A stretch of 64,000 bases of DNA from Microbacterium sp. TPD7012 (GCF_003075395.1 NZ_QDFV01000004.1:186399-250398); one strand, 5' to 3'. Shown: positions 1 through 9,109, numbered from the stretch's first letter. Made by a program: numbers and translations. The notes: generated from the letters alone by a model not told the origin.

Positions 1-2
1 GC

Positions 3-1097
3 ATCCTCCTCTACGCCTGGTGCTGGACGTTCGCGCCGTGGGCGGAGGGCGAGGAATCGCCGTCGAGACGGATGCCGGTGGCCTGGCTGCTGCTCGCGCC
101 GGCGGTCGTGGGCACGCTCATCGTCGTGTTCTGGCAGGCCCGCGTCGGCGGGATCGACGGAGCCGTCCCGTCGGACGCCGCCGCCGTCGTCGTGTTCGCC
201 ACCGTGGCCCTCGCGACCGGCGCCGGTCTCTGGGCGACCCTGATCGACCGGACCGATACGGCCCGCGGTCCGCGGCACACGATGACGCTGCGGATCCTCT
301 CGGCCCTGCTCCTCGCGCTGCTGTTCGGCCTGCTCCTCACGAGCCCCGTGGGCAGCAGCGGGGTCGCGCTCGTGCTGATCCCGCTCGCCGGACTCCTCGC
401 CGTCATCTCGTCGACGCTGATCCCGCGCTGGCGTGAGCTCGCGGGGGAGCGGGTCCGACGCATCCGCGAGGAGCAGCGCAGCGAGATGGCCGCGCATCTG
501 CACGACTCCGTGCTGCAGACCCTCGCGCTGATCCAGAACAGGGCCGGCGCGTCGAGCGAGGCGGCGCGTCTGGCGAGAGCGCAGGAGCGCGAGCTGCGCG
601 CCTGGCTGTACGACGGCGACGCCCCCGCCGACAGCGACCTGGCGACCGACCTGCGCGACTACGCCGGGGGACTGGAGCTCGACTACCCGGTGCGGATCGA
701 CGTGGTGTCGGCCGGGTTGTCCACGGAGCGCGCGAGCGGCGAGCTCGCCGCCGCGGCACGCGAGGCGATGCTGAACGCCGCGCGGCATGCCGAGGGCGAG
801 ATCTCGGTGTACATCGAGGGCAGCGCGACCGGCGTGGACGTGTTCGTCCGCGATCGGGGCACCGGATTCCGGCTCGACGACGTGCCGAGCGACCGGCTGG
901 GTGTGCGCGAGTCGATCATCGGGCGCATGCGGCGTGCCGGCGGCTCCGGCACCCTGCGCAGCGACGAGAACGGCACCGAGGTGCATCTGCGCATCACGAC
1001 GGCGCCGCGCGGCTCAGCGGCCCCGTACCCGGCGGGCCCGCCGCAGGACGAGCCGACGGCGCAGAGTCGCCGCGAAGAGGAGGGCGACCGTGGCTGA
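3..1097 (+). CDS. Sensor histidine kinase, NarL/DesK type (5'-truncated by window edge)
   Basis: Probably senses an envelope or environmental signal and phosphorylates the response regulator that follows. The reading frame is open to the left edge, so the true start lies outside the window. The visible part begins with hydrophobic membrane segments (LLLAPAVVGTLIVVFW, a second near LLALLFGLLL), then a dimerisation/phosphoacceptor helix with the HisKA_3-type motif AAHLHDSVLQTLALIQ. A HATPase domain follows, with the N-box REAMLNAARHA and G-box DRGTGF. The stop overlaps the next start by 8 bp, so the two genes are translationally coupled. The signal is unknown. Confidence 0.9.
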   Translation: MLLYAWCWTFAPWAEGEESPSRRMPVAWLLLAPAVVGTLIVVFWQARVGGIDGAVPSDAAAVVVFATVALATGAGLWATLIDRTDTARGPRHTMTLRILSALLLALLFGLLLTSPVGSSGVALVLIPLAGLLAVISSTLIPRWRELAGERVRRIREEQRSEMAAHLHDSVLQTLALIQNRAGASSEAARLARAQERELRAWLYDGDAPADSDLATDLRDYAGGLELDYPVRIDVVSAGLSTERASGELAAAAREAMLNAARHAEGEISVYIEGSATGVDVFVRDRGTGFRLDDVPSDRLGVRESIIGRMRRAGGSGTLRSDENGTEVHLRITTAPRGSAAPYPAGPPQDEPTAQSRREEEGDRG

Positions 1098-1749
1098 CAG
1101 CATCCGGATCGTGATCGTCGACGACCATTCGATCTTCCGTTCCGGCCTCCGCGCCGATCTCGACGCGACCGTCGACGTGGTCGGGGAGGCCGCCGACGTG
1201 CCGTCGGCGATCGCGGTGATCCGCGAGACGCAGCCCGACGTCGTGCTGCTCGACGTGCATCTGCCCGGCGGAGGCGGCGACGACTCCACGGGCGGGGAGT
1301 CCGTCATCCGAGGGTCGATGCCGGTGGCGTCCCGGTTCCTCGCGCTGAGCGTGTCGGATGCCGCCGCCGACGTGGTGCGGGTGATCCGGGCCGGGGCCCG
1401 CGGATACATCACCAAGGGGTCGTCCGGTGCCGAGGTGAGCCGCGCCGTGCACGCCGTGGCCGGCGGCGATGCGGTGTTCTCGCCGAGGCTCGCGGGTTTC
1501 GTCCTCGACGCCTTCGGCGCGGTCGCCGGAGAGATCGCCACCGCGACCGACGAGCTCGACCGCCTCTCTGCGCGCGAGCAGGAGGTCATGCGGCTGATCG
1601 CTCGCGGCTACGCCTACAAGGAGGTCGCCTCGGAGCTCTTCATCTCGATCAAGACGGTCGAGACCCACGTGTCGTCGGTGCTGCGCAAGCTGCAGCTCTC
1701 GTCACGGCACGAGCTCACCGTGTGGGCGTCGGAGCGTCGCCTGCTCTGA
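1090..1749 (+). CDS. Response regulator, NarL/FixJ (LuxR HTH) family
   Basis: DNA-binding output partner of the upstream kinase, 219 aa. I take the GTG at 1090 as the start because the receiver domain begins at once (IRIVIVDDHSIFRSG) and it overlaps the kinase stop. The receiver has the acidic pair DD near residue 10, the phosphoacceptor Asp in VVLLDVHLPGGGG, and the conserved Lys in YITKGSSG. The C-terminal LuxR-type HTH is LSAREQEVMRLIARGYAYKEVASELFIS with recognition helix KTVETHVSSVLRKL. The target genes are not evident from the sequence. Confidence 0.92.
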   Translation: MADSIRIVIVDDHSIFRSGLRADLDATVDVVGEAADVPSAIAVIRETQPDVVLLDVHLPGGGGDDSTGGESVIRGSMPVASRFLALSVSDAAADVVRVIRAGARGYITKGSSGAEVSRAVHAVAGGDAVFSPRLAGFVLDAFGAVAGEIATATDELDRLSAREQEVMRLIARGYAYKEVASELFISIKTVETHVSSVLRKLQLSSRHELTVWASERRLL

Positions 1750-1772
1750 GGGTCGGCGATGCCTCCGCGCGT

Positions 1773-2180
1773 TCAGGCGGCGAGCCAGAGGCCCTTCGAC
1801 GTCGTGGCGACGGTGAGTCCGGCGGCGACCGTCTCGTCGTCGCCGATGCGTGCGCCGCGGACGATGCGCGCTCCGGGTCCGACCTCGGTGCGGACACCGA
1901 CGTACGCGTTGTCGCCGACGGCGGCACCCTGACCGATGTGCGCGTGCGCCTCGATGTGCGCACCCTCGCCGATCACGGCATCCGGTTCGATCCACGCGCC
2001 GCGAGCGATGGTCGCTCCGGCGCCGATGCGCGCGCCCGGTTCGATGTACGCGCCGGCTTCGACGTGCGCCTTCGGGTGCACCTTGGCTCCATGCGCGACG
2101 AGACCGCGACCGTTGGCGTGCTTGCGGTACCGCAGCGTCGCTCCCTGGTCGTTCTCGATGTCGACGTAGTTCTTGCCCAC
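1773..2180 (-). CDS. Left-handed beta-helix (hexapeptide repeat) protein
   Basis: A 135-aa protein made almost entirely of hexapeptide repeats (AHVEAGAYIEPGARIGAGATI and further), the fold of LpxA-like acyltransferases and gamma-carbonic anhydrases. It has no C-terminal catalytic extension, so it may be structural or need a partner. The start is the GTG at 2180, preceded on the minus strand by GGAGG with 4-nt spacing. Longer in-frame extensions upstream look non-coding. The N-terminus (GKNYVDIENDQGATLRYRKH) is not part of the repeat. Function is unassigned; transferase is the usual family label. Confidence 0.75.
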   Translation of the reverse strand: MGKNYVDIENDQGATLRYRKHANGRGLVAHGAKVHPKAHVEAGAYIEPGARIGAGATIARGAWIEPDAVIGEGAHIEAHAHIGQGAAVGDNAYVGVRTEVGPGARIVRGARIGDDETVAAGLTVATTSKGLWLAA

Positions 2181-2284
2181 GATTCCTCCCGTGTTCCGGA
2201 GTTTCCCCGGATATATCAACAACCACAGGACGCGCGGATTCATTCCCGCGGATGGATGTGTGTCGGCGGGGTCGGAGAACCGCG

Positions 2285-3058
2285 TCAGCGCTGGCAGAAC
2301 GGGCACCAGAACGTGACGCGCTCGCGGGTCGGATCGGCGCCGAGCTCGCCGCGCAGGACCCTCGTTCCGCAGCGTCGGCAGGGGCGGCCGGAGCGTCCGT
2401 ACACCCACGCGGCCTGGCCCGGGCGGTCGATGCCGGTGAACGTGCGGGAAGGGCGATCGCGATTGGCGCGGATGGTGCGGACGCCGAGCGAGAGGAGGGC
2501 GGCGACGTCGACCTCCGGTGTCGGGGTCGTCGGAAGGATTCCTCGCAGGAACAGGAGCTCCGCCGCGTACTCGTTCCCGAACCCCGCGACGTTGCGCTGG
2601 TCGAGGAGGGCGACGTGGATGCTGCGCGTGTCAGCGCCCAGGCGGCGGACGGCCTCGGCCATGTCCCAGTCGTCGGCGAGCGGATCGGGTCCCAGATATC
2701 CGACGAGCTCAGCCTCGTCGCGGGTCGGCACGACCTCGATCTCGGCGATGTCCACGCCGACGGCTTCGCGCTTGGCCGTCCCGACGATGGCCCTCACCTT
2801 GAACGCCGGATGACGCCACTTCTCGCCCGGACGGTAGACGAACCAGGCGCCGTCCATGCGCAGATGGGAATGGAGCGTGCTGTCGCCGATGCGGAGCAGC
2901 AGATGCTTGCCGCGCGAGGCCGCGCCATGGACCGGCTGACCGGTGAGGTCGAGGGTCGCGAAGCGCGGCACCCGGAGGTCGAAGCGCGTGACCTCGCCCC
3001 CGGCCAGCGCGTCGTCGAGGCGCCGCGCCGTGCGGAAGACGGTGTCGCCCTCGGGCAT
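2285..3058 (-). CDS. nei: Fpg/Nei-family DNA glycosylase (endonuclease VIII type)
   Basis: Base-excision repair enzyme that removes oxidised pyrimidines and nicks the abasic site. The protein is 257 aa. It begins MPEGDTVFR, with Pro2 as Schiff-base nucleophile and Glu3 as catalytic acid, the Nei rather than MutM pattern. The central H2TH region includes LLDQRNVAGFGNEYAAELLF. The C-terminal zinc finger is CRRCGTRV...CPFCQR with all four Cys present. Its ATG overlaps the stop of the upstream EI24 gene by one base (TGATG), so the two are co-translated. Actinobacteria carry several paralogues, so the Nei1/Nei2 subtype is not assigned. Confidence 0.9.
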   Translation of the reverse strand: MPEGDTVFRTARRLDDALAGGEVTRFDLRVPRFATLDLTGQPVHGAASRGKHLLLRIGDSTLHSHLRMDGAWFVYRPGEKWRHPAFKVRAIVGTAKREAVGVDIAEIEVVPTRDEAELVGYLGPDPLADDWDMAEAVRRLGADTRSIHVALLDQRNVAGFGNEYAAELLFLRGILPTTPTPEVDVAALLSLGVRTIRANRDRPSRTFTGIDRPGQAAWVYGRSGRPCRRCGTRVLRGELGADPTRERVTFWCPFCQR

Positions 3059-3897
3059 CAGGAGGCTCCGGGCGTGTCCGGGAGCGCGTGGGTGCCTGAG
3101 CCCGGGACCTGGGGCCCTGAGCCCGGGACCTGGGGGCCCGAGATTGTCGAATGGCCCGAGGGAAGGGCGGTCCGGGCGAGCATGTCGCGCGCGAGCATCG
3201 TGCTCCCGGCGACAGCCACCGGCATCACGACGACGGCACCGCCGGGGATGAGGAAGCAGAGCTGGGTGGCGACGCCGAACCCGAGCACCCGGGCACGGCT
3301 CCCCGAGAACAGGGTCGCGCGATCGGCGGGGGAGAGGTCGCGGGCATCGAAGGCGCGGCCGGTGAGCTCGCGCGCGAGAAGCCGCCCGGTGAGGACCACA
3401 CCGGCCACCGGGCCCAGGAATCCGCCGACGGCAGGGATGAGGCCGATGAGCAGCACGAGGATCGCGATCAGGATGCCCAGCACCACCAGCTGCAGACCTT
3501 CCGCCACGGTGGTCCAGAAGCCCCCGCCGTCCTCCGGCGGGGCATCGCCGAGCTCGACCTCGACCGCGTGCCAGATGCGCTGATAGAACGGGTCGCCGAT
3601 CGTCAGGGTCAGCGCGGTGAACACGGCGCTCGACAGCGCGAGCGCCGCGACGACGACCACGAACCCGACCGCACCGCGGACCAGGCCCTTCCACGGCGCC
3701 GGCCACTCCTCGGCGAAGGGCGTGATCCAGGCCGCGATCGAGGTCATGTTGAGGGCCAGGGGGATCAGCACCGCTCCCAGGACGACGATCGTGATGATCG
3801 CGGGGATCAGACCGAGGTTCATCAGTCCAGGGCGAGTGCGCCACAGGCCGAACCCGCGGAGCAGGGTGCGGATGCCGGCGGCGAACTCTCGGATCAT
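3058..3897 (-). CDS. EI24-domain (CysZ-like) membrane protein
   Basis: A 279-aa integral membrane protein. The start MIREFAAGIRTLLRGFGLWRT leads into about five hydrophobic helices (IIVVLGAVLIPLAL, GAVGFVVVVAALAL, LVVLGILIAILVLLIGLIPAVGGFLG, LCFLIPGGAVVVMPVAV). This matches the EI24/CysZ family, whose CysZ members move sulfate; substrate specificity cannot be read here. The C-terminal tail carries a perfect 7-residue duplication (GPQVPGS twice) created by a 21-bp DNA repeat. The downstream nei gene starts inside the stop codon. Confidence 0.8.
   Translation of the reverse strand: MIREFAAGIRTLLRGFGLWRTRPGLMNLGLIPAIITIVVLGAVLIPLALNMTSIAAWITPFAEEWPAPWKGLVRGAVGFVVVVAALALSSAVFTALTLTIGDPFYQRIWHAVEVELGDAPPEDGGGFWTTVAEGLQLVVLGILIAILVLLIGLIPAVGGFLGPVAGVVLTGRLLARELTGRAFDARDLSPADRATLFSGSRARVLGFGVATQLCFLIPGGAVVVMPVAVAGSTMLARDMLARTALPSGHSTISGPQVPGSGPQVPGSGTHALPDTPGAS
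3095..3136. repeat. 21-bp tandem duplication in EI24 C-terminal codons
   Basis: Two adjacent copies of a 21-bp unit (CCTGAGCCCGGGACCTGGGG plus C) lie in frame in the EI24 tail. Both contain the CCTGAGC seed also found in the dispersed 19-bp repeat elsewhere in the window. Confidence 0.8.
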
Positions 3898-3912
3898 GGC
3901 TCTCAGCGTAGG

Positions 3913-4179
3913 TCAGTAGTGGTAGCGGGCTTGCAGGATCGTGACGTGGTGATCCGTCGCGGTGTAGACGAGGCGGTTCGTCTCGTCTACACGCCGCGAC
4001 CAGGCCCCTGCCAGGACGTGCTTCAGCGGCTCGGGCTTGCCGACTCCGTCGAACGGATCGTCTCGGAGCACGTCCGCGATGAGCATGTTGATGCGCTTGA
4101 GAGAGCGTCGATCCTGCGTCTGCCAGTAGACGTAGTCCTCCCGGCCCTCGGCGGTCCAGACGAGGAGTCGCTGACTCAT
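3913..4179 (-). CDS. yoeB: Toxin YoeB (Txe/YoeB family mRNA interferase)
   Basis: Ribosome-dependent endoribonuclease toxin, 88 aa, the normal family length. It starts MSQRLLVWTAEGREDYVYWQTQDRR. The catalytic C-terminus is intact: the family Arg is in ETNRLVYTA and the protein ends ILQARYHY, providing the His-Tyr pair used in catalysis. It lies downstream of its antitoxin with an ATGA overlap (4176-4179), the classic arrangement that couples toxin translation to antitoxin synthesis. No lesion is seen, so the toxin is probably active. Confidence 0.95.
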   Translation of the reverse strand: MSQRLLVWTAEGREDYVYWQTQDRRSLKRINMLIADVLRDDPFDGVGKPEPLKHVLAGAWSRRVDETNRLVYTATDHHVTILQARYHY

Positions 4180-4424
4180 GCCTCGGAAAGTTCGTGCTCC
4201 GCGACGTCGCCCGCCCGGGCGGCCGCGAGGGCGGACAGGAGGCGGTTCGCATTCGCGGGGGACCGGAGGAGGTGCGTGGTCTCGATGAGCGAGTCGTACT
4301 CGGCCTTCGACATGAGGACGGCAGAGCCCCGGCGCGACGTGATCTCCACCTCGGAGTGATCGAGGTTCACGCGCTCGATGAGCCCGAAGAGGTCTCGTCG
4401 TGCTTCGCTGGTGGTGATGGCCAT
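4176..4424 (-). CDS. yefM: Antitoxin YefM (Phd/YefM family)
   Basis: An 82-aa antitoxin that binds YoeB and represses the operon. The N-terminal half is the Phd/YefM DNA-binding fold (MAITTSEARRDLFGLIERVN, then VEITSRRGSAVLMSKAEYDSL). The C-terminal half (LLRSPANANRLLSALAAARAG) is the YoeB-binding tail. The ATG at 4424 is preceded by the RBS AAGGGA with 5-nt spacing. A perfect 16-bp palindrome lies directly upstream and is the probable autoregulatory operator. Confidence 0.94.
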   Translation of the reverse strand: MAITTSEARRDLFGLIERVNLDHSEVEITSRRGSAVLMSKAEYDSLIETTHLLRSPANANRLLSALAAARAGDVAEHELSEA

Positions 4425-4438
4425 ATCGGTCCCTTCTC

Positions 4439-4454
4439 GTACCATATATGGTAC
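4439..4454. promoter_or_regulatory. Palindromic operator of the yefM-yoeB operon
   Basis: GTACCATATATGGTAC is a perfect 16-bp palindrome 15 bp upstream of the yefM start. YefM family repressors bind palindromes with a TGTACA-like centre near their promoter. The AT-rich centre (ATATAT) in an otherwise about 70% GC context could also serve as the -10 region. The operator role is inferred from position and symmetry. Confidence 0.7.
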
Positions 4455-4465
4455 CACTCCAACGT

Positions 4466-7400
4466 TCAGACGGCCTTGCGAAGGGTGTAGCCGCGTGGCG
4501 TCGCCACGAAGCCGGCCTCCTGCAGGGCGAGGGCGAGCTCGGTCCCGTAGACGCCCTCGCCGTCGATCTTCTCCACGGTGAGCGTGTCGAGCCGGCGGGC
4601 CCGCGCCGTCGCCGCGAGGTCGGACGCCGCCGCGCGCAGCACGGCGCCGTCGTCGCTGAACGAGAGCACGGTGCGGCCGCCGCGCTCGAGGTAGAGCACG
4701 AGCGCTCCGTCGACGAGGACGACGAGACCGCCGGCCTTGCGCCCGGGGCGATGCGACACCTCGTCGCGCTTGGGCCACCCGAGCGCGGCGCCGTACGGGT
4801 TGGCCGGGTCGGTCGCAGCCAGGGTCACGGCGGCGCGCGGAGGCGGATCGGCGAGCCCGGCGTAGGTGCGCAGTCGATCGACCGTGGCGGATGCCGCGAA
4901 CTGCGCCGCGCCCAGCCGCTCGATCACATAGCCGCGACGGCAGTGCCCGGCCTCCTCGAAGCCCGCGAGCACGCGGTACGCCTGGGCGAATCCGCCGGGA
5001 ACACCCTCGGATTGCACGGCGCCCCGCGTGACAACGCCGTAGCGGTCGAGGAGCAGTCCTGCGGTGACGGTCGCGCGACGGGCGGCATCCGTCTCGATCG
5101 TGGGCAGCACCGACCAGCGTCCGCCGATCGATGCGGGCCGCGGGGCGGTGCGGGTGAGCGACATGCCCCGGTAGGCGCGGGCCCGGGGGGCGCGGCGGGT
5201 GACCTTGTGCGCCTGCGAACCGCCGGCGAGCAACGAGCGGATCGGTGCGAACGTGTCGTTCGTGACGTGCCCCGACCAGGTGAGGTTCCACAGGGCCTCG
5301 AGCACGGACTGCTCGTTCTCGGCGGAGGCCATCTCCTTCAACTGGCTCGCGAAGTACGCGCCGCCCGCCTGGAGCGCGGCGAGGACGCGCGCCTCCAGCG
5401 AATCGGTCGCGATCTCGGCATCCGGCTCGGGAAGCGTGAACGGCGCGAGATCAGCCGGGTGCAGAGAGACCCAGCCATCGCGACCGGGCAGCGTGCCGTG
5501 GCCCGACCAGATCACCTCGCCGGCCGTCGTCAGCTCGTCGAGCATGGTGGGGGAGTAGTCGCGGACGCGCGACGGGAGCACCAGGGACTCCCAGGCGCTC
5601 GCCGGGATCGGGACGCCGGCGAACTGCTCGATCACCGTGAGCACCCCGTCGAGGCCCTCGAGCGGACGCCCCAGGTGCTGCCAGTCAGGCAGGAAGCGCG
5701 CGTACGCCTCGGGGGAGACCGGCTCGACCGATCCGCGGATCGCCGCGAGCGACCGCATGCGCAGGCGCCGCAGCACCTCGGTGTCGCACCACTCGATGTC
5801 GGACCCGGAACCGGCGGCCTCGGGAAGGAAGTACCCGCTCGTGAGCCGACCGGCGTTCTCGAGACGCTGGAGGGTGTGTCGGGCGACGGCCGCGCCGATG
5901 CCGAAGCGGGTGGCGACGGCATCCGTCGTGAAGGGGCCGTGGGTGCGGGCATGCCGGGCGACGAGGTCGCCGAGCGGATCGGCGAGCGGCTCGAGGAAGG
6001 CGACCGGGATGCCCGTGGGAAGCGCGGCGCCGAGCGCGTCGCGGAGGCGCCCGGCGTCTTCGATCGCCGCGACACGGCTCACTCCGCCGATCGTCACGGG
6101 AATCGCGCGGCGGGTGGTGATCAGCTCATCGAGAAGAGCGGATGCCGAGGAGCTGACCGTCTCCGGATCGAGGCGCGCGGCGACCTCGTCGGCATCGAGC
6201 GGGCCGAGCATGCGCAGCAGATCGGCGACGCCCTCGAGGCCGCGGGCGCGCCGCTCCGGGTCGAGCCGCTGAGCCTCGCGCTCGAACTGCGCGATGACGT
6301 CGGGGTCGAGGAGCTCGCGCAGCTCGACCGTGCCGAGCAGCTCGCCCAGCAGAGCCGGGTCGACCGAGAGCGCGGCGGCGCGGCGTTCGGCGAGCGGCGA
6401 GTCGCCCTCGTACATGAAGGCGCCGACGTACCCGAACAGCAGGTCGCGGGCATACGGCGAGGGCTGGCCGGGCTGCGTCTCGACCAGGCGGATGCGGCGG
6501 TCGGCGATCGAGGTCGCGAGTCTGCGCAGCGACGGGAGGTCGTACACGTCCTGCAGCACCTCGCGGAGCGTCTCGAGGATGACCGGGAACGTGGGATGAC
6601 GCCGGGCGACCTCGAGCAGCTGCGCCGAGCGCTGGCGCTGCTGCCAGAGCGGACTGCGGCGGTTCGGGTTCGTGCGGGGCATGAGCAGGGCGCGTGCCGC
6701 GCACTCGCGGAAGCGCGAGGCGAACAGTGCGGAACCGCCGACCTCCTGCGTGACGAGGACCTCGAGCTCGTCGGGGTCGAACACGAACAGCTCGGCGCCC
6801 GGCGGCTCGGCCTCGGCGTCCGGGATGCGCACGATGATGCCGTCGTCGCTCGCGACCGCCGAACCCTCGACGCCGAGGCGCTCGCGCATGCGGGCGTTGA
6901 TCGCCAGAGCCCAGGGCGCGTGCACCTTCATGCCGTACGGCGAGTGCAGGATCACACGCCAGTCGCCGACCTCGTCGTGCCCGCGCTCGACCGTGAGGGT
7001 GCGATCGGTCGGCAGGGTGCCGGTAGCCTCTCGCTGCTCGGTGAGGTGGGCCATGAGGTTGGTGCGCGCCTGCTCGTCGAGGCCCGCCTCGATGAGGCGC
7101 TGCGCCGCCTTCTCGGGGGTCGCCGCCGCGACCTCGCGAGAGAACTTGCCCAGGGCCTCGCCGAGCTCGAACGGGCGCCCGATGCCGTCGCCGTGCCAGA
7201 ACGGCACCTTGCCGGGCTGCCCGTATGCCGGGATCACGTTGACGCGGTCGTGCGTGATCTCGGCGATCCGCCAGCTGGTGGTGCCGAGCGTGAAGACGTC
7301 GCCGACCCGCGACTCGTAGACCATCTCCTCGTCGAGCTCGCCGACGCGGCGGCCGGCGCCCTCGCCCGCGACGAAGACGCCGAAGAGCCCGCGGTCGGGG

Positions 7401-9109
7401 ATCGTGCCGCCGCTGGTCACCGCGATCCGCTGCGCGCCCGGACGCCCGGTGAGGGTGCCGGCATCGCGGTCCCAGACCAGCCGCGGGCGGAGCTCGGCGA
7501 ACTCGTCAGAGGGGAACCGACCCGCGAGCAGGTCGAGCGTCGCCTCGTACGCCGAGCGCGGCAGCGACTGGAAGGGCGCCGAGCGGCGGACCGTCTCGAA
7601 CCACTCCTCGACGCTGATCGCGCCCAGCGCGCTCGCCGCGACGGTCTGCTGGGCGAGGATGTCGAGCGGATTGCGCGGCACCTGGATCGCCTCGATCCGG
7701 CCCGCGAGCATCCGCTCGGTCACGATCGCGGTGTGCAGCACGTCGCCGCGATGCTTGGGGAACAGGGCCGCGCGACTGATCTCGCCGACCTGGTGGCCCG
7801 CACGCCCGACGCGCTGCAGACCGGATGCCGCGGACGGCGGTGCCTCGACCTGGATCACGAGGTCGACCGCGCCCATGTCGATGCCGAGCTCGAGGCTGCT
7901 CGTCGCGACGACGCAGCGGAGCACGCCTGACTTCAGCTCCTCTTCGACCTGGGCCCGCTGCTCCTTCGAGACCGAGCCGTGGTGCGCCTTGGCGAGCACC
8001 GGATCGGCGCCCGCGGTCGCGCCCGCCTGCGCCATCATCGCGGCGGGGACGGTGGCGGCAGGCAGCGCGGCCCCGATGCGCTCGGAGTAGATCTCGTTGA
8101 GGCGGCCGGTCAGCCGCTCGGCCAGACGCCGGGAGTTCGAGAACACGATCGTCGAGTTGTTCTGCAGGATGCGGTCGACGATCGCCTCTTCGACGTGCGG
8201 CCAGACGGAACCCGTCACCTCGGTGTATTCCGCGTCTTCCGCGGGCGGGGTCCCTGAGCTTGTCGAAGGGCCCGGCGGCGGCGGGGGATTGGTCATGTCG
8301 TCCATCGGCACGACCACCGAGAGCTCGAAGGTCTTCGACGCCGGAGGGGCGACGATGTCGACGGGAGCCGAACCCCCGAGGAATCGGGCGACCTCGTCGA
8401 TCGGGCGCACGGTCGCGGACAGGCCGATGCGCTGCGCCGCGGTCGCGTTGCCGTGCGAGGCGCGCAGGGCGTCGAGGCGCTCCAGGCTCACCGCGAGGTG
8501 CGCACCGCGCTTGGTCGCCGCGACCGCGTGCACCTCGTCGATGATCACGGTGTGCACGTCGCGCAGAGTCTCGCCGGCGCGACTGGTGAGCATCAGATAC
8601 AGCGACTCGGGGGTCGTGATGAGGATGTCGGGCGGGTCGGAGACGAGCTTGCGTCGATCGCTCGAGGTGGTGTCACCCGACCGGACGCCGACCGTGACCG
8701 ACGGCGCGGGCAGCCCGAGGCGTCTGGCCGACTGGCCGATGCCGATGAGTGGGGAGCGGAGGTTGCGCTCGACATCGACGCCGAGGGCCTTCAATGGCGA
8801 GATGTAGAGGATGCGGGTGCGCGCGGCATCCTTCTTGAGCTTCTCTGGCTTGGAGAGCTTCTCCGACTTCGACGGCTTCCCCTGCGTCCCTGAGCCTGTC
8901 GAAGGGGCCATGTGCTCGCGGAACACGCTGTCGATCGCCCAGAGGAAGGCCGACAGGGTCTTTCCCGAACCGGTCGGAGCGACCACGAGCGCGTGCTTGC
9001 CGGCGGAGATCGCGTCCCACGCGCCGGCCTGGGCCGGCGTGGGCGCGGGAAACGCACCCCGGAACCAGTCCTGCGTGGCCGGAGTGAAGCGCTCGAGCAC
9101 ATCCCCCAT
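4466..9109 (-). CDS. lhr: Lhr-type ATP-dependent DNA helicase
   Basis: A 1547-aa superfamily-2 helicase, typical of full-length actinobacterial Lhr in DNA repair. The start MGDVLERFTPATQDWF was chosen because a family-like N-terminus begins there; upstream codons look unrelated. Walker A is APTGSGKTLSAFLWA, Walker B DEVHAV, motif III SATVRP. The helicase-C motifs are TSSLELGIDMGAVD and QRVGRAGHQVG. The long C-terminal region carries the Lhr winged-helix and beta-barrel modules. Two short linkers (PSTGSGTQ near residue 70 and PSTSSGTP near residue 285) are encoded by copies of the dispersed 19-bp repeat and look like tolerated in-frame insertions. Confidence 0.93.
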   Translation of the reverse strand: MGDVLERFTPATQDWFRGAFPAPTPAQAGAWDAISAGKHALVVAPTGSGKTLSAFLWAIDSVFREHMAPSTGSGTQGKPSKSEKLSKPEKLKKDAARTRILYISPLKALGVDVERNLRSPLIGIGQSARRLGLPAPSVTVGVRSGDTTSSDRRKLVSDPPDILITTPESLYLMLTSRAGETLRDVHTVIIDEVHAVAATKRGAHLAVSLERLDALRASHGNATAAQRIGLSATVRPIDEVARFLGGSAPVDIVAPPASKTFELSVVVPMDDMTNPPPPPGPSTSSGTPPAEDAEYTEVTGSVWPHVEEAIVDRILQNNSTIVFSNSRRLAERLTGRLNEIYSERIGAALPAATVPAAMMAQAGATAGADPVLAKAHHGSVSKEQRAQVEEELKSGVLRCVVATSSLELGIDMGAVDLVIQVEAPPSAASGLQRVGRAGHQVGEISRAALFPKHRGDVLHTAIVTERMLAGRIEAIQVPRNPLDILAQQTVAASALGAISVEEWFETVRRSAPFQSLPRSAYEATLDLLAGRFPSDEFAELRPRLVWDRDAGTLTGRPGAQRIAVTSGGTIPDRGLFGVFVAGEGAGRRVGELDEEMVYESRVGDVFTLGTTSWRIAEITHDRVNVIPAYGQPGKVPFWHGDGIGRPFELGEALGKFSREVAAATPEKAAQRLIEAGLDEQARTNLMAHLTEQREATGTLPTDRTLTVERGHDEVGDWRVILHSPYGMKVHAPWALAINARMRERLGVEGSAVASDDGIIVRIPDAEAEPPGAELFVFDPDELEVLVTQEVGGSALFASRFRECAARALLMPRTNPNRRSPLWQQRQRSAQLLEVARRHPTFPVILETLREVLQDVYDLPSLRRLATSIADRRIRLVETQPGQPSPYARDLLFGYVGAFMYEGDSPLAERRAAALSVDPALLGELLGTVELRELLDPDVIAQFEREAQRLDPERRARGLEGVADLLRMLGPLDADEVAARLDPETVSSSASALLDELITTRRAIPVTIGGVSRVAAIEDAGRLRDALGAALPTGIPVAFLEPLADPLGDLVARHARTHGPFTTDAVATRFGIGAAVARHTLQRLENAGRLTSGYFLPEAAGSGSDIEWCDTEVLRRLRMRSLAAIRGSVEPVSPEAYARFLPDWQHLGRPLEGLDGVLTVIEQFAGVPIPASAWESLVLPSRVRDYSPTMLDELTTAGEVIWSGHGTLPGRDGWVSLHPADLAPFTLPEPDAEIATDSLEARVLAALQAGGAYFASQLKEMASAENEQSVLEALWNLTWSGHVTNDTFAPIRSLLAGGSQAHKVTRRAPRARAYRGMSLTRTAPRPASIGGRWSVLPTIETDAARRATVTAGLLLDRYGVVTRGAVQSEGVPGGFAQAYRVLAGFEEAGHCRRGYVIERLGAAQFAASATVDRLRTYAGLADPPPRAAVTLAATDPANPYGAALGWPKRDEVSHRPGRKAGGLVVLVDGALVLYLERGGRTVLSFSDDGAVLRAAASDLAATARARRLDTLTVEKIDGEGVYGTELALALQEAGFVATPRGYTLRKAV
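8252..8270. repeat. Dispersed 19-bp repeat, copy inside lhr
   Basis: CCCTGAGCTTGTCGAAGGG within lhr, translated on the minus strand as part of GPSTSSGTP in a linker between helicase motifs. It is one of at least five copies in the window. Confidence 0.85.
8888..8906. repeat. Dispersed 19-bp repeat, second copy inside lhr
   Basis: CCCTGAGCCTGTCGAAGGG within lhr, translated as APSTGSGTQ just after Walker A helix residues, followed by a Lys/Ser/Glu-rich spacer (KPSKSEKLSKPEKLKK). It matches the intergenic copy at 18323-18341 exactly. Confidence 0.85.

Noticed and set aside
3059..4252. Extension of the Nei glycosylase frame through EI24 and YoeB
   Set aside because: The conserved MPEGD start of Nei is at 3058, where Pro2 must be the N-terminal residue; EI24 and YoeB are real genes in other frames.
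4448..7930. 1160-codon open frame on the plus strand opposite lhr
   Set aside because: It lies antisense to a clear Lhr helicase, has composition typical of GC-rich shadow frames (Arg/Ala/Gly/Asp) and shows no domain.
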